Source: Gautieria morchelliformis (taxonomy: Eukaryota; Basidiomycota; Agaricomycetes; Gomphales; Gomphaceae). Taken from it: a stretch of DNA of 64,000 bases. The translations under genes were made by a program, and so were the position numbers. This document shows positions 1-10,927 of the stretch, piece by piece. The notes under the pieces were generated by a model. The model saw only the letters and a program-made list of their open reading frames with translations, was not told the origin of the DNA and did not search any database. Position 1 is the first letter of the stretch. Every line of letters starts with the position of its first letter. Location: assembly GCA_015179125.1 (NCBI GenBank), contig WHVA01000476.1, forward strand, positions 1 through 64,000, in the 5' to 3' direction.

Positions 1-1
1 C

Positions 2-2777
2 GATAGAATTGTCTGTGATGCGTGTATTCAGGCCAAGATTGACCGCAAACCTCTTCCTCGAGAACCAGAGACCGAACATCAAAATTCGGTGACAGAATTT
101 ATTCTGATGTCTGGGGACCTGCAAGACACTCACGATCGATAAAAAGTCATATTATGTCTCTTTTATCGATGACTACTCAAGAGAATCGGTGATCTATCTC
201 ATGGCGAACAAATCAGAAGCATTTTCAAAGTACAAGCTCTACGAGGCTTTAATGCTTCGACAGAGAAATGTGCACATCAAGGCACTTGTTTCTGATCGAG
301 GGGGCGAGTATACGAGCTCTGAATTCGAACAGCATCTAGCCAAACAAGGCACGAAGCATCAGTTGACGGTACACGACACACCAGAGTCTAATGGTGTTGC
401 CGAACGTCTGAACCGAACTCTCACTGAGAGAACTCGTGCCATGCTGCTGGACTCAGGCCTTCCTAAGATATTATGGGGCTATGCAATACAGCATGCCAAT
501 TATCTTAGGAACAGGACGCATACAAGAGCTCTACCGGATAAAACGCCCTACGAGATGATCCACCATGAGAAACCGAATCTCAAAGACATTCACGCGTGGG
601 GAACTGAAGTCTATGTTAAGGTCACTCAGGGAGATAAATTGGAAGCTCGTGCCAAGAGAGCTCGGTGGATAGGAATTTCTGCGCAGAGCCATGGTCATTA
701 TATTTATTGGCCTGACTCGCACAAAGTTTCTGTCGAGCGGAATGTTGTGTTTGATTCAGAGATGAAGAAGGGAAAGGTCCCAATCATTTCTATTGAGGAA
801 TCCAAGCTACCTACGTCTAGAGAGGAGAAGAAGGCCATTCCGGCATCAGTGCCTGTGCCCGGTTGCTTAGTCATCGAAGAGGCAAAGATCGAAGAAATTG
901 ATGAAAGTGCACCAGAGGAATATCTTGAAGAGCTGCAACCCATTCAGGGAGTTGATGACAGACCTAGAGAAGCTGAACCGATAAGGAGAAGCGAAAGGAT
1001 CCGTCAACAACAAGTGCAGCCGGCCCCATCAGGTCCCGTAACAAGATCTCAGACTCAGAGACAAGCTGGCGCACATATGACTACGCTAGCTTACGAGGAT
1101 GTTGAGGACCATAAAGAAGTTTTATTCGACCAAGAATTATCCTCCGAGATTGATGGCATCAGTAGCTATGAGTGTGCCATCAGTGCGTTTCCAACCGACG
1201 GTCAAAACAGTGACAAGGTGCCGGATTTGAGTCAAATTGAACCTAGCAATGCAGACGAAGCTCTGAATAATCCTATGTGGAAGAAATCAATGGACAAAGA
1301 GTACGAGGCCCTAATCGACAAAGGAGTGTGGGAACGAGCTAAACCACCTCCTGGAGCCAATATTGTCGGTAATAAATGGGTCTACCTTTGGAAGCGTAAT
1401 CCAGAAGGGAAACCAATAATGCCTAAATCGAGAATGGTCGCCCAAGGCTTCACACAGAAGTTTGGAGTCGACTATGATGAGACATACTCACCTGTTGCTC
1501 GGTTATCCTCCCTACGGATCATATGCGCCATTGCTGCTAGGAATGACTGGCCTATCCATCAAATGGACGTGGACTATGCATACCTCAATGCTACACTGCC
1601 TGAACCTATTTACATGAAGCAGCCGTATGGATATGAGTCTAGAGACAAAGACGAAGTGCTACTTTTGAAGAAAGCACTCTACGGACTCAAACAATCTGGA
1701 AGGGAATGGTACAAACGTCTAAGTGGTGAATTCCACAAATTAGGATTCACTACGTCAGCCACAGATGGGGCTGTATTTTATAGACGTGGCGGAAAAGGGC
1801 ATGTGCTCATTGCAACAGCTGTGGATGATCTCACCATCACAGCTGAGAATCAGTCAGTCCTGGACGAAGTCAAACGAGATCTTGCTCAGGTCTTCAGTAT
1901 GAAAGATCTAGGTGAGATTCATTGGCTATTGAATCTTAAAATCGAAAGAGACTGGCAGAAGAAAACCATTGCAATTTCACAACCTGCATACATCGAGAAG
2001 ATCATCAAGAAATTCAATCTCGAAGATGCAAAGACTTATGCTACGCCCCTTGATCCAGCCGTTAAATTATCTAAAGACCAATGTCCTTCTACAGAGAGAG
2101 GCAAGAAAGCCATGTCGAAGTTTCCATACAGGCAAGCCATAGGATCACTGATGTGGGCAGCTGTAGCCACTCGACCTGACATTGCATTTGCGGTGTCATT
2201 GCTCTCGCAATTCCTCGAAAATCCAGGTGGCACACATTGGAATGCAGTCAAACGTGTCTTCAAATATTTGAAAGGCACGAAGCATTACAAGCTCACACTT
2301 GGAAGAAATCGAGACGGCTTGATGGGGTATTCAGATGTGGATTGGGGTTCACAGAGCCATAGGCGTTCGTATTCGGCATACTTATTTCAGATTGATGGAG
2401 GCACTGTTTCATGGAGTTGCCAGAAACAGTCGATAGTAGCCCTCTCATCAACTGAAGCCGAATTCGTTGCCCTGACCCATGCGGGCAAAGAGGCTCTCTG
2501 GATGCGCCATTTTATTTCTGAAATATTCCAACCACTGAACAGACCCATCCAAGTTTATTCAGACAATCAATCAGCCATTGCCATCACGTATGGCACTCAA
2601 CAACACACGAGAACCAAACATTTCGACATCAGATTATATTTCCTTCGAGATATAATCAAAAATCAACAAGCCAAGCTCGTTTATTTGCCAACCGAACAAA
2701 TGTTGGCAGATATTCTCACTAAAGGACTTCCTAGTCCTAGAGTGAAGATCCTCAACGAGCAAATCGGAATATATTAA
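2..2777 (+). pseudogene. Ty1/copia retrotransposon pol (integrase-RT-RNase H), 5' end frameshifted and cut by window edge
   Basis: The long open frame 189-2777 (862 codons) carries, in copia order, the integrase core (Asp in VSDRGGEY near residue 35, Glu in NGVAERLNRTL near 72), reverse transcriptase (AVDD catalytic pair near 545, where copia usually has YVDD) and RNase H (YSDVDWGS near 714, SSTEAEF near 753, YSDNQSA near 791). Upstream the same polyprotein is readable only by changing frame twice. The Cys pair and basic stretch of the GAG-pre-integrase region (CDACIQAKIDRK) is in frame 2 up to about base 83. The segment DRIYSDVWGP is in frame 1. FIDDYSR is in the main frame from about base 141. 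Two single-base indels near 84 and 142, or sequencing errors, therefore break an otherwise clean pol. Gag and the 5' LTR lie outside the window. Assignment to Ty1/copia is firm from the domain order; activity is doubtful because of the shifts. Confidence 0.9.
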
Positions 2778-2779
2778 GC

Positions 2780-3186
2780 TTGAGGGGGCGTGTTGGGTGC
2801 ATTTATGCTCCTGCACCAAAATCAAGCATAATATATTCGATTTGCTGTATGGTGTTTCAACCTCTTCTCACATTGTTCTTGTACCATGCACCCATTTCTC
2901 TGATTATTTTCGAAATTTTCCAGTCACTCCTTACCTCTCCATTTCATCTTGTTATTTCTATTTTCACAAGCGGCTGCACCCAGCGGAGTCTGAAATGACT
3001 TCGACGCGCGAGCTCTTGGGCGCTAAAGGGCCGGGTAGTAGTACATGCACAGTGAGACAGATTTCCCCCTCTCAGTGACAACTAAATTCACTGAGAGAGG
3101 CAAGTAAATTAGCCTAGTGTTCTTTCGATTTATTGACCTAGAAATCCTCTGTAGTGAATTAATTTCTAGGTAGTGTATAATATACT
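2780..3186 (+). mobile_element. Probable polypurine tract and 3' LTR of the copia element
   Basis: Right after the pol stop lies a purine run with five or more G (2781-2790), then TGTTGGGTGC at 2791, the expected polypurine tract and a TG-starting LTR. The LTR end is not clear. A CA end at 3290 would lie inside the next transposon, so the LTR probably ends before 3187 or was interrupted by that insertion. No second LTR is in the window to compare with. Confidence 0.5.
3069..3097. repeat. Perfect 10-bp palindrome with 9-base loop, partly repeated at 3189
   Basis: CTCTCAGTGA at 3069-3078 is followed after nine bases by its exact reverse complement at 3088-3097. The 27 bases 3073-3099 recur exactly at 3189-3215, where they form the left end of a Tc1/mariner-like element. 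A further 16-base direct repeat links 3155-3170 and 3215-3230. The cluster looks like nested or abortive transposon ends rather than a gene control site. Confidence 0.75.
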
Positions 3187-3188
3187 TA

Positions 3189-4442
3189 CAGTGACAACTA
3201 AATTCACTGAGAGAGTGAATTAATTTCTAGTCTATTCTTTTGAGCAAGCAGTCCATACCTACTGCCTATAATTCCTGTCCTCTACAAACAAATCCTCTAG
3301 AAAAAAGGAAATGGTCAGCTGATTCACATCTCAGACTTCATAGAGGTGAACGGACGGTTGGTTTCTTTCAATGATGATGGCAGCATTTCCTCCAGTGCAC
3401 GCAAGGTCATCTTTCCCAGTTCAAATGCAGATCCATACTGGGATTGTGCTCAACTCATTGAGCAAGTGAAATCTTCAGCAATTCCAACATTCGAAGCGGC
3501 ACACCCTGGCTGTCAAGCCCTTTTTATATTTGATCAGTCATCTGCACATGTGGTGCTGCCACCAGATGCACTCAAGGGATTTGAAATGAATAAAAGCAAT
3601 GGTGGCAAGCAACGGCATCAGAAGGATACAATTATTCCACACAACAATCCCACACCTGAACTCCGTGGCAAAGTACAGAGAATGACCACTGATGATGGCC
3701 AACAGAAAGCCTGGAACAGACTCTTACAGAACGTGGGTTTAATATTAAAGGTCTCAAGGCAAAGTGTTCCCCTGTCTGTCCATTCGAGAGTCAACGGTCC
3801 TGCATGGCTCGACTGAGGTGTCTATGCTTGAAACACTCATAAAAGAGGCTGGGCATGAATGCATATTCCTCCCAAAGTTCCACTGTTAACTCAATCCCAT
3901 TGAAATGGTAATATTTACTTTTACTTCAATTGGTAATTTGTCAACTTATTCACATTGTCTAAGTATTGGGGGTGGGTGAAGTACAGATATCAGCAAGTGC
4001 GCAAGAGAACCTTCGATGATGCCAAAAAAGCAGCATTTGCTGCTCTCAATGCTTGCCCGGTGGATGTCATCCGATGTTTTATCAACAGAGCCTGGCGGTT
4101 CATGAGTGCTTACAGGATTGGCCTGACAGGGCAGGCAGCAGCATGGGCCGTTAGAAAACAAAAGGGCCATCGTACAGTCTCACGCAGTGCTATGATGCAT
4201 CTTGATGCAATTGTCAGCCGCAACTGACATGTACCTACTTTAGACACCAAATAAATGACCCTTTATATGTTAAATTTTTGAAATTTTTGTCCAAAAATTT
4301 GGCTGGCTGAAATCCTCGTGGGAAAAATTCCAAAGGAGTGTTTTCAATGTATTTTGCATTCCTGAGTCCGAATCTGAAATCAGATTACCCCCCAAATCTC
4401 TCAGTCACTGGCTACTAAGTTGGTGGACTTTGGTTGTCACTG
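3189..4442 (+). mobile_element. Degenerate Tc1/mariner-like DNA transposon with TA target duplication
   Basis: The ends are inverted copies of CAGTGACAAC(T/C)AAA. The right end reads CAGTGACAACCAAAGTCC on the minus strand from 4442. Both ends are flanked by TA (3187-3188 and 4443-4444), the Tc1/mariner target duplication. The left inverted repeat lacks about 18 bases present in the right one, after which both resume with ACTGAGAGA. The 1254-bp element encloses a broken transposase, so it is an internally deleted, inactive copy. Superfamily assignment rests on TA duplication, CAGT ends and a DDE-type protein. Confidence 0.7.
3301..4227 (+). pseudogene. DDE transposase pseudogene of the Tc1/mariner-like element
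   Basis: The translated pieces match a DDE transposase type common in mushroom-forming fungi: a catalytic Asp block (LFIFDQSSAH, around 3520-3550), a Cys-rich segment (CSPVCPFES, around 3763-3790) and the catalytic Glu block (FLPKFHC..LNPIEM, around 3868-3907). An intron of about 54 nt follows, then YWGWVKYRY and a helical C-terminus ending at 4227. Breaks seen: a frame change near 3733, another near 3810, and a TAA replacing the expected Glu codon in FHC*LNP near 3885. The N-terminal part is missing; sequence upstream of 3301 is not transposase-like. Confidence 0.75.
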
Positions 4443-5459
4443 TAGAAAACTCCAACATTAAATTTCGGTACCTTTTACACAAGCGGCAATAATCAGTACC
4501 TTTGAGCACTGACAAATAAGTGTTCAAACGTCATTTTGAATATAACTGATAATAAGTGTTTTTGAGCACTGATTTTCAGCTACTAAAAACATGCAAGTAC
4601 ATGAAAAAAAAAAAAAAGCTTGCATGTCCATGCACAAGGATGTTTGTGGCATGTGAGCTGAGTGATCGTGCGAGTGGTGGGGCAAACGCGAGCATGAGCG
4701 AGCGTGACAACAGGGAGGCGTCGCGTCCAAATTTTCACAAGTGATTTCAATCGCCGACCCAACTGAATTCCAACTCCTTTCCTCCCACCATGATCACGAC
4801 CAAAGGAAAACAAACTAACACTTACCCTCGTCAAATTTTCGATCATGTCCACGCGTAATAAGGTTATGTTGGAGGGTGCCAGGAAGAAGAATATGTGAAT
4901 AATTGTGATGTTTTCGCGTGATCGCCGCTCACCACCCGCCTCAAGAAGCTCTTCTTACAATGATAGTGAGTCTTGATTCTTTTTTATTCCATTATACTAA
5001 TTATCTGCAGTTTATTAGAAATAGTCGCAGCTGGCGCAGTACCCTGGTGCGGGGAGTTGTTCGCGAGATTGGATAAAAACGCGGCGGTTCAGAGGGTGCC
5101 TCCCGGTAAAGTACTCTTTGATTGAAAATAATATGCATATACTCAATAATATTGCTGCTATATGTCCCTTTGCCGCTCTCGTTCTCGCACTCAACTTAAC
5201 TCTCACTCTTGCGCTCAGGGTCTTGCTCTTGCAATATGTCCCCTCGGCTGCTCGTACGCAATAGACCGCTCCCACCCTCGCTCTCGCCGATATGTCCCCT
5301 CAGCTGCCCTTGCTCTTGCAATGCTGCCGCTCTCGCGCTCATGTGGAGGTTGTGAGAGGCGAGTGTGGGAGCTGGGCTGTTGCAAGTATCAGGAACCATC
5401 CTACGTGCCTTGTATGCCTACCTTCCTCATCGCTCCCATGCGGATATTTCTGATCCTTC
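4443..5459. other. No intact gene; repeat remnants and a possible decayed J-domain 5' end
   Basis: 4494-4584 holds non-coding repeat motifs (CAGTACCTTTGAGCACT; 4545-4557; 4565-4580) that recur inverted at 6515-6690. An A tract lies at about 4602-4617. The 5' exons of the DnaJ pseudogene should lie in 4900-5450 but are not convincingly readable. The open frames here show no family resemblance. Confidence 0.5.
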
Positions 5460-6405
5460 CAGCATACGAAGTTCTGTCAGTCCCCCAGGTGCACCCATGA
5501 GCATCACTCAACCTGACTGCCGTACTTCTTTTTTTTTGGACAGAAACGTGGCATTTATGATCGACATGGGGAGGTACGTGTTGCAATTGGCTCTTGCCAT
5601 TGTTCTTTGCACTCTCTTTACTTTACTTTGTCACTTATCGTTTTATACTTTCCCGGACGCGAGCTGACAATATTACCCTTCCCTCATCCAGGAAGGCCTG
5701 AGACAGCACGAAGGCGGCCAGCACGCCAACCCCTTCGACATGTTTTCATCCTTCGATGGCGGCGGTTGTGAGTCCAATTCATTGTTAATTTATCATTATT
5801 CACGCTCAATATGATACTTTGCCATATAATACTCCTCATACTCATGTGCTAATCATTCATGACACTTGTGATCCTGTGACACTGCAGCCCAACCACAGGA
5901 AGTCCGCCGCGGGCCCATGACAACAAGTGACTTTGAAGTGAGCCTCGAGGATATGTACATGGGTGCGGAGATCGACGTAGGTTATATACATCGTCTTTGC
6001 GTGATTTCTCCTCTGACAATTATGCTTTCGATGCTCATTCTGATCCTGCCTTCGGCTTTCATCTCCATTTCTCGTGAGCCTGCGACTCGGTATCCAGTTC
6101 ATGATCAACGAAAAGATCCTCTGCGACCACTTCCGTGGCTGAGGAGCTGCCTCCAACTCGCACATCCATCGCATCCCACGTGCTCGTTCCCCACATGCAG
6201 CACTACACGCTCAACGACCCCGTGGGCATTGCCGAGGGCAGCAAGTTCGTGTTCGAGGGCGAGGGCGACAAGAGCCTGGACTGGGAGGCGGGCGACGTTG
6301 TTATACGCATCCTGAGCGGGAAGAAGAAGGGCGGGTAGCAGCAGAATGAAACGAGTTTGTACTGCACCGAGAGCATTGGGGTAGAGGAGGTGCGTAGAGT
6401 GACGT
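5460..6405 (+). pseudogene. DnaJ-type co-chaperone pseudogene (Scj1/ERdj3-like)
   Basis: Exon-sized pieces of a class I/ER-type DnaJ can be read in order with GT..AG introns between them: the J-domain end (AYEVLS at 5460-5480; KRGIYDRHGE at 5544-5573), the G/F region (EGLRQHEGG..NPFDMFSSF at 5692-5767), FEVSLEDMYMGAEID ending 5976, and KILCDHFRG at 6098-6142. The family requires four CxxCxGxG zinc motifs. Only the first Cys pair region is recognisable (CDHF instead of CDHC), and a TGA follows at 6140. The C-terminal substrate domain resumes (FVFEGEGDKSLDWEAGDVV) and hits TAG at 6336 in place of a Trp in GGW, after which SLYCTESIGVEE is still readable to about 6395. Two nonsense codons, loss of the zinc domain and no clear J-domain start make it a pseudogene. 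Confidence 0.8.
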
Positions 6406-6454
6406 TGGGTTGGTTGGGACATAGCTTTCAATCAATGTATTTCCAATGGTCTTT

Positions 6455-6700
6455 TCAGTAATAGAAAGCACTGCTTTATTGCATTCTAAAGCGGCATTTA
6501 TAAGTAACTTAAAGAGCTGAAAATCAGTGTTCTAGGATGCTGAAAGCGGACATTCTAGCTACTAGATTTCGGTACCCAGCTTATCGAGAAGAAGCGTCAA
6601 AAATCCGCTCCCCGGGTACTTATTATCAGTAACTTGGGCACTGAAAAATTGGTGTGTAATGTACTTATATTAAGTGCCCCGAGTTACTGCAGTGTTGTCC
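6455..6700. repeat. Non-coding repeat remnant related to 4494-4584
   Basis: CAGTAACTTGGGCACTGA (6628) and, on the minus strand from about 6690, CAGTAACTCGGGGCACT are variants of CAGTACCTTTGAGCACTGA at 4494. 6618-6630 and 6515-6530 are inverted matches of 4545-4557 and 4565-4580. The two repeat patches therefore bracket the DnaJ pseudogene in largely inverted orientation. No clean terminal inverted repeat or target duplication could be fixed. Confidence 0.45.
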
Positions 6701-6713
6701 GCGACTGTACGTC

Positions 6714-6720
6714 TATAAAA
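6714..6720 (+). promoter_or_regulatory. Possible TATA box upstream of the phosphoesterase gene
   Basis: TATAAAA lies about 270 bases before the chosen ATG (6988) and is the only TATA-like run in this gap. The distance would need a long leader or a 5' UTR intron. Confidence 0.3.
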
Positions 6721-6987
6721 TGAAGAGAATCTTGACATCTCTCAGGCACCATCAGCTTTTTCGGGAGAAACGTTGATTATACAGTACCGAACGCACCCTA
6801 AAGCCTTGCTTGACGCGGAGCGCTGAGGAAGCTAGCCCGGAACCCGCGTGCCACACGGGTGGTGTCGTGGCCCAAGTCATGCATGTAGATGCACGTGCGC
6901 CACATAAGATATAACTCGAGGTTTTCTCGAACTCCAGGTGTTTCTAAACCACCCACCGGCAGTGGTTTATACCCCGGGCTATTCCCC

Positions 6988-8750
6988 ATGGCCTTTGTGT
7001 GTTGTTTAGGGCTACTGCAGCTGCTGTGGTTCTGGAGTTGTCTCCAGCGGAGTACTCACGCAGCGCCAGGTTTGCATCCAGCCCAGTATCTAACGGCTTA
7101 TACTGTTGATACTATCATATATACATCACATAGCCCTCCAGAACCTGCTAGACCCGTATCCGAATAAACCACGCCTCACTTTCAACTCGTCGACCGGGAC
7201 TTTCAAGGTTATGGTCTTTTCCGACTTGCACTACGGTGAAAATCCATGGGACGTCTGGGGGCCAATCCAGGATAAGAACAGCACGATTTTAATGAACAGA
7301 GTACTGAACGATGAAAAACCTGATTATGTGTGAGCTTGTGCATCTCGTACTGATCGAGTTCCTATTGTTGACCGACGATGGCCGCATTTCCAGTGTCCTC
7401 AATGGTGATCTCATTACAGGAGAGAGTGCGTGCGTGACGAATATCGGTCAATGATTTTCTTATTATTCCTCAAGACACTTTTCGCGAAAACGCCACCTCG
7501 TTGATCGACGAGATTGTTGCTCCCCTGAATGCCGCCAAGATTCCTTTTTCTTCCACTCACGGTGTATGTGCAGTCGTTCCCTCCTTATTGGTACTCACGT
7601 CCCAACTCCACGGCCCGTCTGTATTATTGCTAAATCAGAACCATGACAACAATGTCAACATCACACATCTCGCCGAAATAGAACGCGAACAACTTGTGGC
7701 ACCGTTGAGCTACACACGAGTTGCTCCGCAGGGAGTCGGCGGTGAAGGTGGACCTGGAAATTATTGGGTGCCGGTCTGTCATCATCATGATTGGGTTTTC
7801 TTTCATTGTAATGCGTAGGTCGGATTAAGATTTACAAACGATATTCCGATCACTCGCCAGCACTTGTTTTATGGTTTTTCGATTCTCGAGGTGCGATCGA
7901 CAAGCGTTCCTTCATCAAGGGACAAGGTCTGCTTGCAAGCATTCTGACTAGTTTGATGTCTTGAGGTGGTTTCAGAGCCAATCTTACCCAACTTCCAGAT
8001 TGGGTCGATCGTTCAGTGGCTGACTGGATCGTTTCCGAGACGAAAGCGATGGAAAACGCTTGGGGACCAGCTGACAATCGAGCGGCATTGGCCTTCGTTC
8101 ATATCCCGCCGTACGTGAATAAGGCATAATTCTAGCTGACATTTCGCAAACAGTCACATCTAGGAATGTTGTACAGAATCTATCTGAAACATTAAACAGC
8201 ACCAAGGATCCTGGACTCAACGGTCAGCTGAGGTTCTTAGTATCTTGCCAGTCCATTCATACGCCCATCGCCATATAGCGGACGAACCTTTGGGCGTAGG
8301 CTCGACGCAGTCTACCTTCAACACCAGCTTTTATGGGACTGGGAATGATCAACCGTTTTGGGACTCCGTTACTGCTAATATCAAGAATTTGCACGCTATT
8401 GTTTCCGGGCATGGTAGGTAACTCTGCTGTTACACAGCGAGTGATCATAAGCGATCCCCGCTGCTGCCTACAGATCATGGGAATGAATGGTGCACGCGCG
8501 ATCCTGGAAAGGGTGTGATATTTTGCTTCGACAAGCATGCTGGGTGAGTGATTCGATTCATATGGTAAAATTGCCAGCGTCAATGACCCATGTTTGTAGA
8601 TATGGAGGGTACGACTCCCCCAGCTGGGGCCACGGCGTTCGGGACTTTGTTTTCTCTGCCACGAATGTCACGGGTGGAGTAGACACGTGGGTCAGACTCG
8701 AAGACGGTACCCGACGAGCAATCGTGAGATTGGATAACGAATTTGAGTAA
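6988..8750 (+). CDS. Secreted calcineurin-like (Dcr2-type) metallophosphoesterase, 11 exons
   Basis: Splicing 6988-7069, 7134-7329, 7394-7425, 7475-7563, 7639-7777, 7819-7890, 7966-8110, 8164-8222, 8279-8413, 8474-8543 and 8600-8750 gives 1170 nt, a clean 389-residue frame. All introns are GT..AG and 48 to 75 nt. The product has the metallophosphatase metal-binding motifs in order: DLHYGE, NGDLITGE, GNHDNN and GHDHGNEW, plus WFFDSRGG, as in fungal Dcr2/purple-acid-phosphatase-like enzymes. The N-terminus (MAFVCCLGLLQLLWFW) is a hydrophobic signal-peptide-like stretch, so it is probably secreted or vacuolar and hydrolyses phosphomonoesters (family knowledge; substrate unknown). The ATG was chosen because it opens this hydrophobic start and splices in frame. 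An apparent stop near 7964 and a TAG near 8161 both fall inside introns. The donor at 7778 (GTCATC) is the weakest junction. Confidence 0.88.
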
Positions 8751-9752
8751 GCGAGCTCATGTGCTGAGGGTTTATCGTTGCTGTACATCAGGTGGTTGGC
8801 TGACTGTTTTCTTGGAACACCAATAAGCACCGCTGATTTTGTGAAAACAAATAAATGAATCCAGGCCAGACATTCATCCTCCATTATTCGAAAGCGGGAT
8901 CGCCCCTTCCACAGGTTATGCGCTGGGTATCTATGGAACTTGTTCACTGTTAACAGGTTAGTCGATTTTATCAATGTTTGTCGTTGGGCACCCTCGTTGG
9001 TCGCTCGCGTGTGGTGAGTGCAATATTTCATGAGGAAGATAGTGACCTGGATGAATGGGCTTGGAGACGGGACTGCACGGTGAACGTGAGAGATACAGTT
9101 TATTCACCTGCAACAGCGAGGTGTTTTGAAAAGCTCACCATATGGCAACATCATTATTCATTGAGCCAGAGCCTCTGAAGAAGGGTGTGATGTACGAGGT
9201 ATCAGTGTGCAGAGTGGGAGGGTATCCGGATACCATAGCTTACTTATTAGCTATAGGCTCGCTTCTGAAATTTGACATAAACTTGAGTTGAAATTTGCAG
9301 CTTTTATAGTACAGCTTTTATAGCAGATTATCCTGAATATTGTCAGTGCATGTAGGCATATGGATATTTGAAATCACTGAGCTTTAATATCACTGCATTC
9401 AAGTGGAGGTCAGGCCATTACCATAAGCCAAGTACTTAACTCTATATTTAGGACACAAACTCTACAGGGGTTACATCCTCCACGGTGCTGATAGGTAGGA
9501 GGTGGCATGCACCTCTGAAGTTAGTAAAGCTAGAATAGTAGCTCTCCCAAAAGTCATCCCTGCTAGTTTTTATGGAAGGTCCCACCTGAGAAGGGGGTAT
9601 ACAAATCATCCAAGTATAAAATCTCTCTTGAACACTATCGGTAGTTCATCATGCGTCATTAGTCATCTTACTACTTGGAGGCGCCGAGTTTTCGGAACAC
9701 GCGTCTTAACTTTTCTTTACCGTAGTAAATACTAGGGCTCTGGCCCTCGCGT
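8751..9752. other. Intergenic region, no gene recognised
   Basis: AATAAA at 8850-8855, about 100 bases after the phosphoesterase stop, is a plausible polyadenylation signal. The remaining short open frames show no recognisable family. Confidence 0.5.
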
Positions 9753-10927
9753 TTGCGAAAAATGCGACTGGGGTCGACGGCTCGACATTGTCTTTCCTTG
9801 CTGCATGCATCCGCCTGTAAAACAGCCAGAAAGCATTGCCCGTCCTCGCTTCACAAGCACGCTCGCACATGTACGTCCAGAAAGGCCAGTCTGAATCAAA
9901 TCGTACTGATTCATGATGTGCATCTAGTCTCCCAGATCTCGCAACCAAATTCTTCCTCTACCCATCAACCACACAGGCCATATTCTCCCCCACATTCTCA
10001 TGCAAATCCCATCAACATTGACGCTACTGACACCGCGGAATACCTGCGCAAAATATTCCCTCCACTTGAATTTCCGCTAGACGTTGCACAGCGGATGACC
10101 ACTCATGTGAGTTGGGAAAGGGGGGTCAACGGGCATAACGGCCGATTGGGCTTTGTGGGTCGACGCGTGCTCCATACATATCTTCTCCTCTTCTTGCACG
10201 AATGCACATTAGCCCCACCCTCCCATAACCCTCCCAGAAACGCGCCGATTCCACCGTCAAGTCGTCTACGTCCCTCTTCGCTATATGCTGGAGGCCCTCT
10301 GAAGCCTCTCACTGAGTCTTACGACGACATCTCGGAAAAGCTCCTCAACACCTACACCTTGGGAGAGCATGTTGGTGCCGCGTGGGAGTTAGAGCGAATT
10401 ATGCGTTGGACTCCTGCCGTCCCCGAGTTCGACGCCCTCAAGGCTCAGTCGCCAGATACGGTGTTGCGCAGTTCAGGGTTATACAAAGTACGGGGAGCGA
10501 CTGTGGAAGGAGTCGTTGGGGGCATTTTCCATCAATTTGTGCGTGATTTATGCCGATACCGCAAAGCTTTTAAACTATTGCTCAATGTCAATCCCCATTG
10601 TTCGATTCACAGGGCGGTCTGGTCGCACATCGAGTATTCCACACTCGAGTTTTGCCCCATGTCTATCAGTTTGGATTACCCGTATTCTTACATTCAAAAG
10701 TACGAGAGGCATGCGAGCGACTAGGTGGCGAGGATGGAAGCTTGGTCCAGCCCAAGGTGGCTCGACGAGCTACGCCGTTGCGCGTGTCACGGGAAAGGCT
10801 ATCCACGGCCGTAGAGGATGATCGACCTCGGAGTATAGACTCAGATGGGCCAGGTGACGTTGAATATTTGAAGGTGGGGAGAGAGCAGCAAGCACGGGAG
10901 AAGCAGCGGCTGGGATTTAAAGGCTGA
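9753..10927 (+). CDS. MRPL3: Mitochondrial large-subunit ribosomal protein mL44 (MRPL3, RNase III-like fold)
   Basis: Two exons, 9753-10538 and 10613-10927, join at HQF|GGLVAHRV through a 74-nt GT..AG intron and give 366 codons. The product has a basic, Ser/His-rich mitochondrial-type N-terminus. It is followed by an RNase III-like domain (EYLRKIFPPLEFP, HVSWERGVNGHNGRL, LGEHVGAAWELERIMRW, GATVEGVVGGIFHQF) and a C-terminal double-stranded RNA-binding-like part (VREACERLGGEDG). In the mL44 family this fold is structural and not nucleolytic; consistent with that, the signature acidic block of active RNase III is not seen. The start is uncertain. The frame is open from 9753, but an ATG at 9805 with an intron from GTACGT (about 9871) to about 9928 also stays in frame and would give a shorter presequence. 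The C-terminal tail is charged and low complexity. Confidence 0.85.

Noticed and set aside
3069-3097. Hairpin as a transcription terminator
   Set aside because: Intrinsic hairpin terminators are not used by nuclear genes, and the same sequence is a transposon end at 3189.
4583-4852. Poly-K or poly-F peptides around the A tract at 4602-4617
   Set aside because: Artefact of a homopolymer; no supporting gene structure.
7890-8170. Stops inside the phosphoesterase gene suggesting a pseudogene
   Set aside because: Both fall in introns (7891-7965 and 8111-8163). The full 11-exon splice sums to 1170 nt and keeps every metal-binding motif.
9502-9735. Small open frame before mL44
   Set aside because: No family resemblance and no splice link to the mL44 frame.
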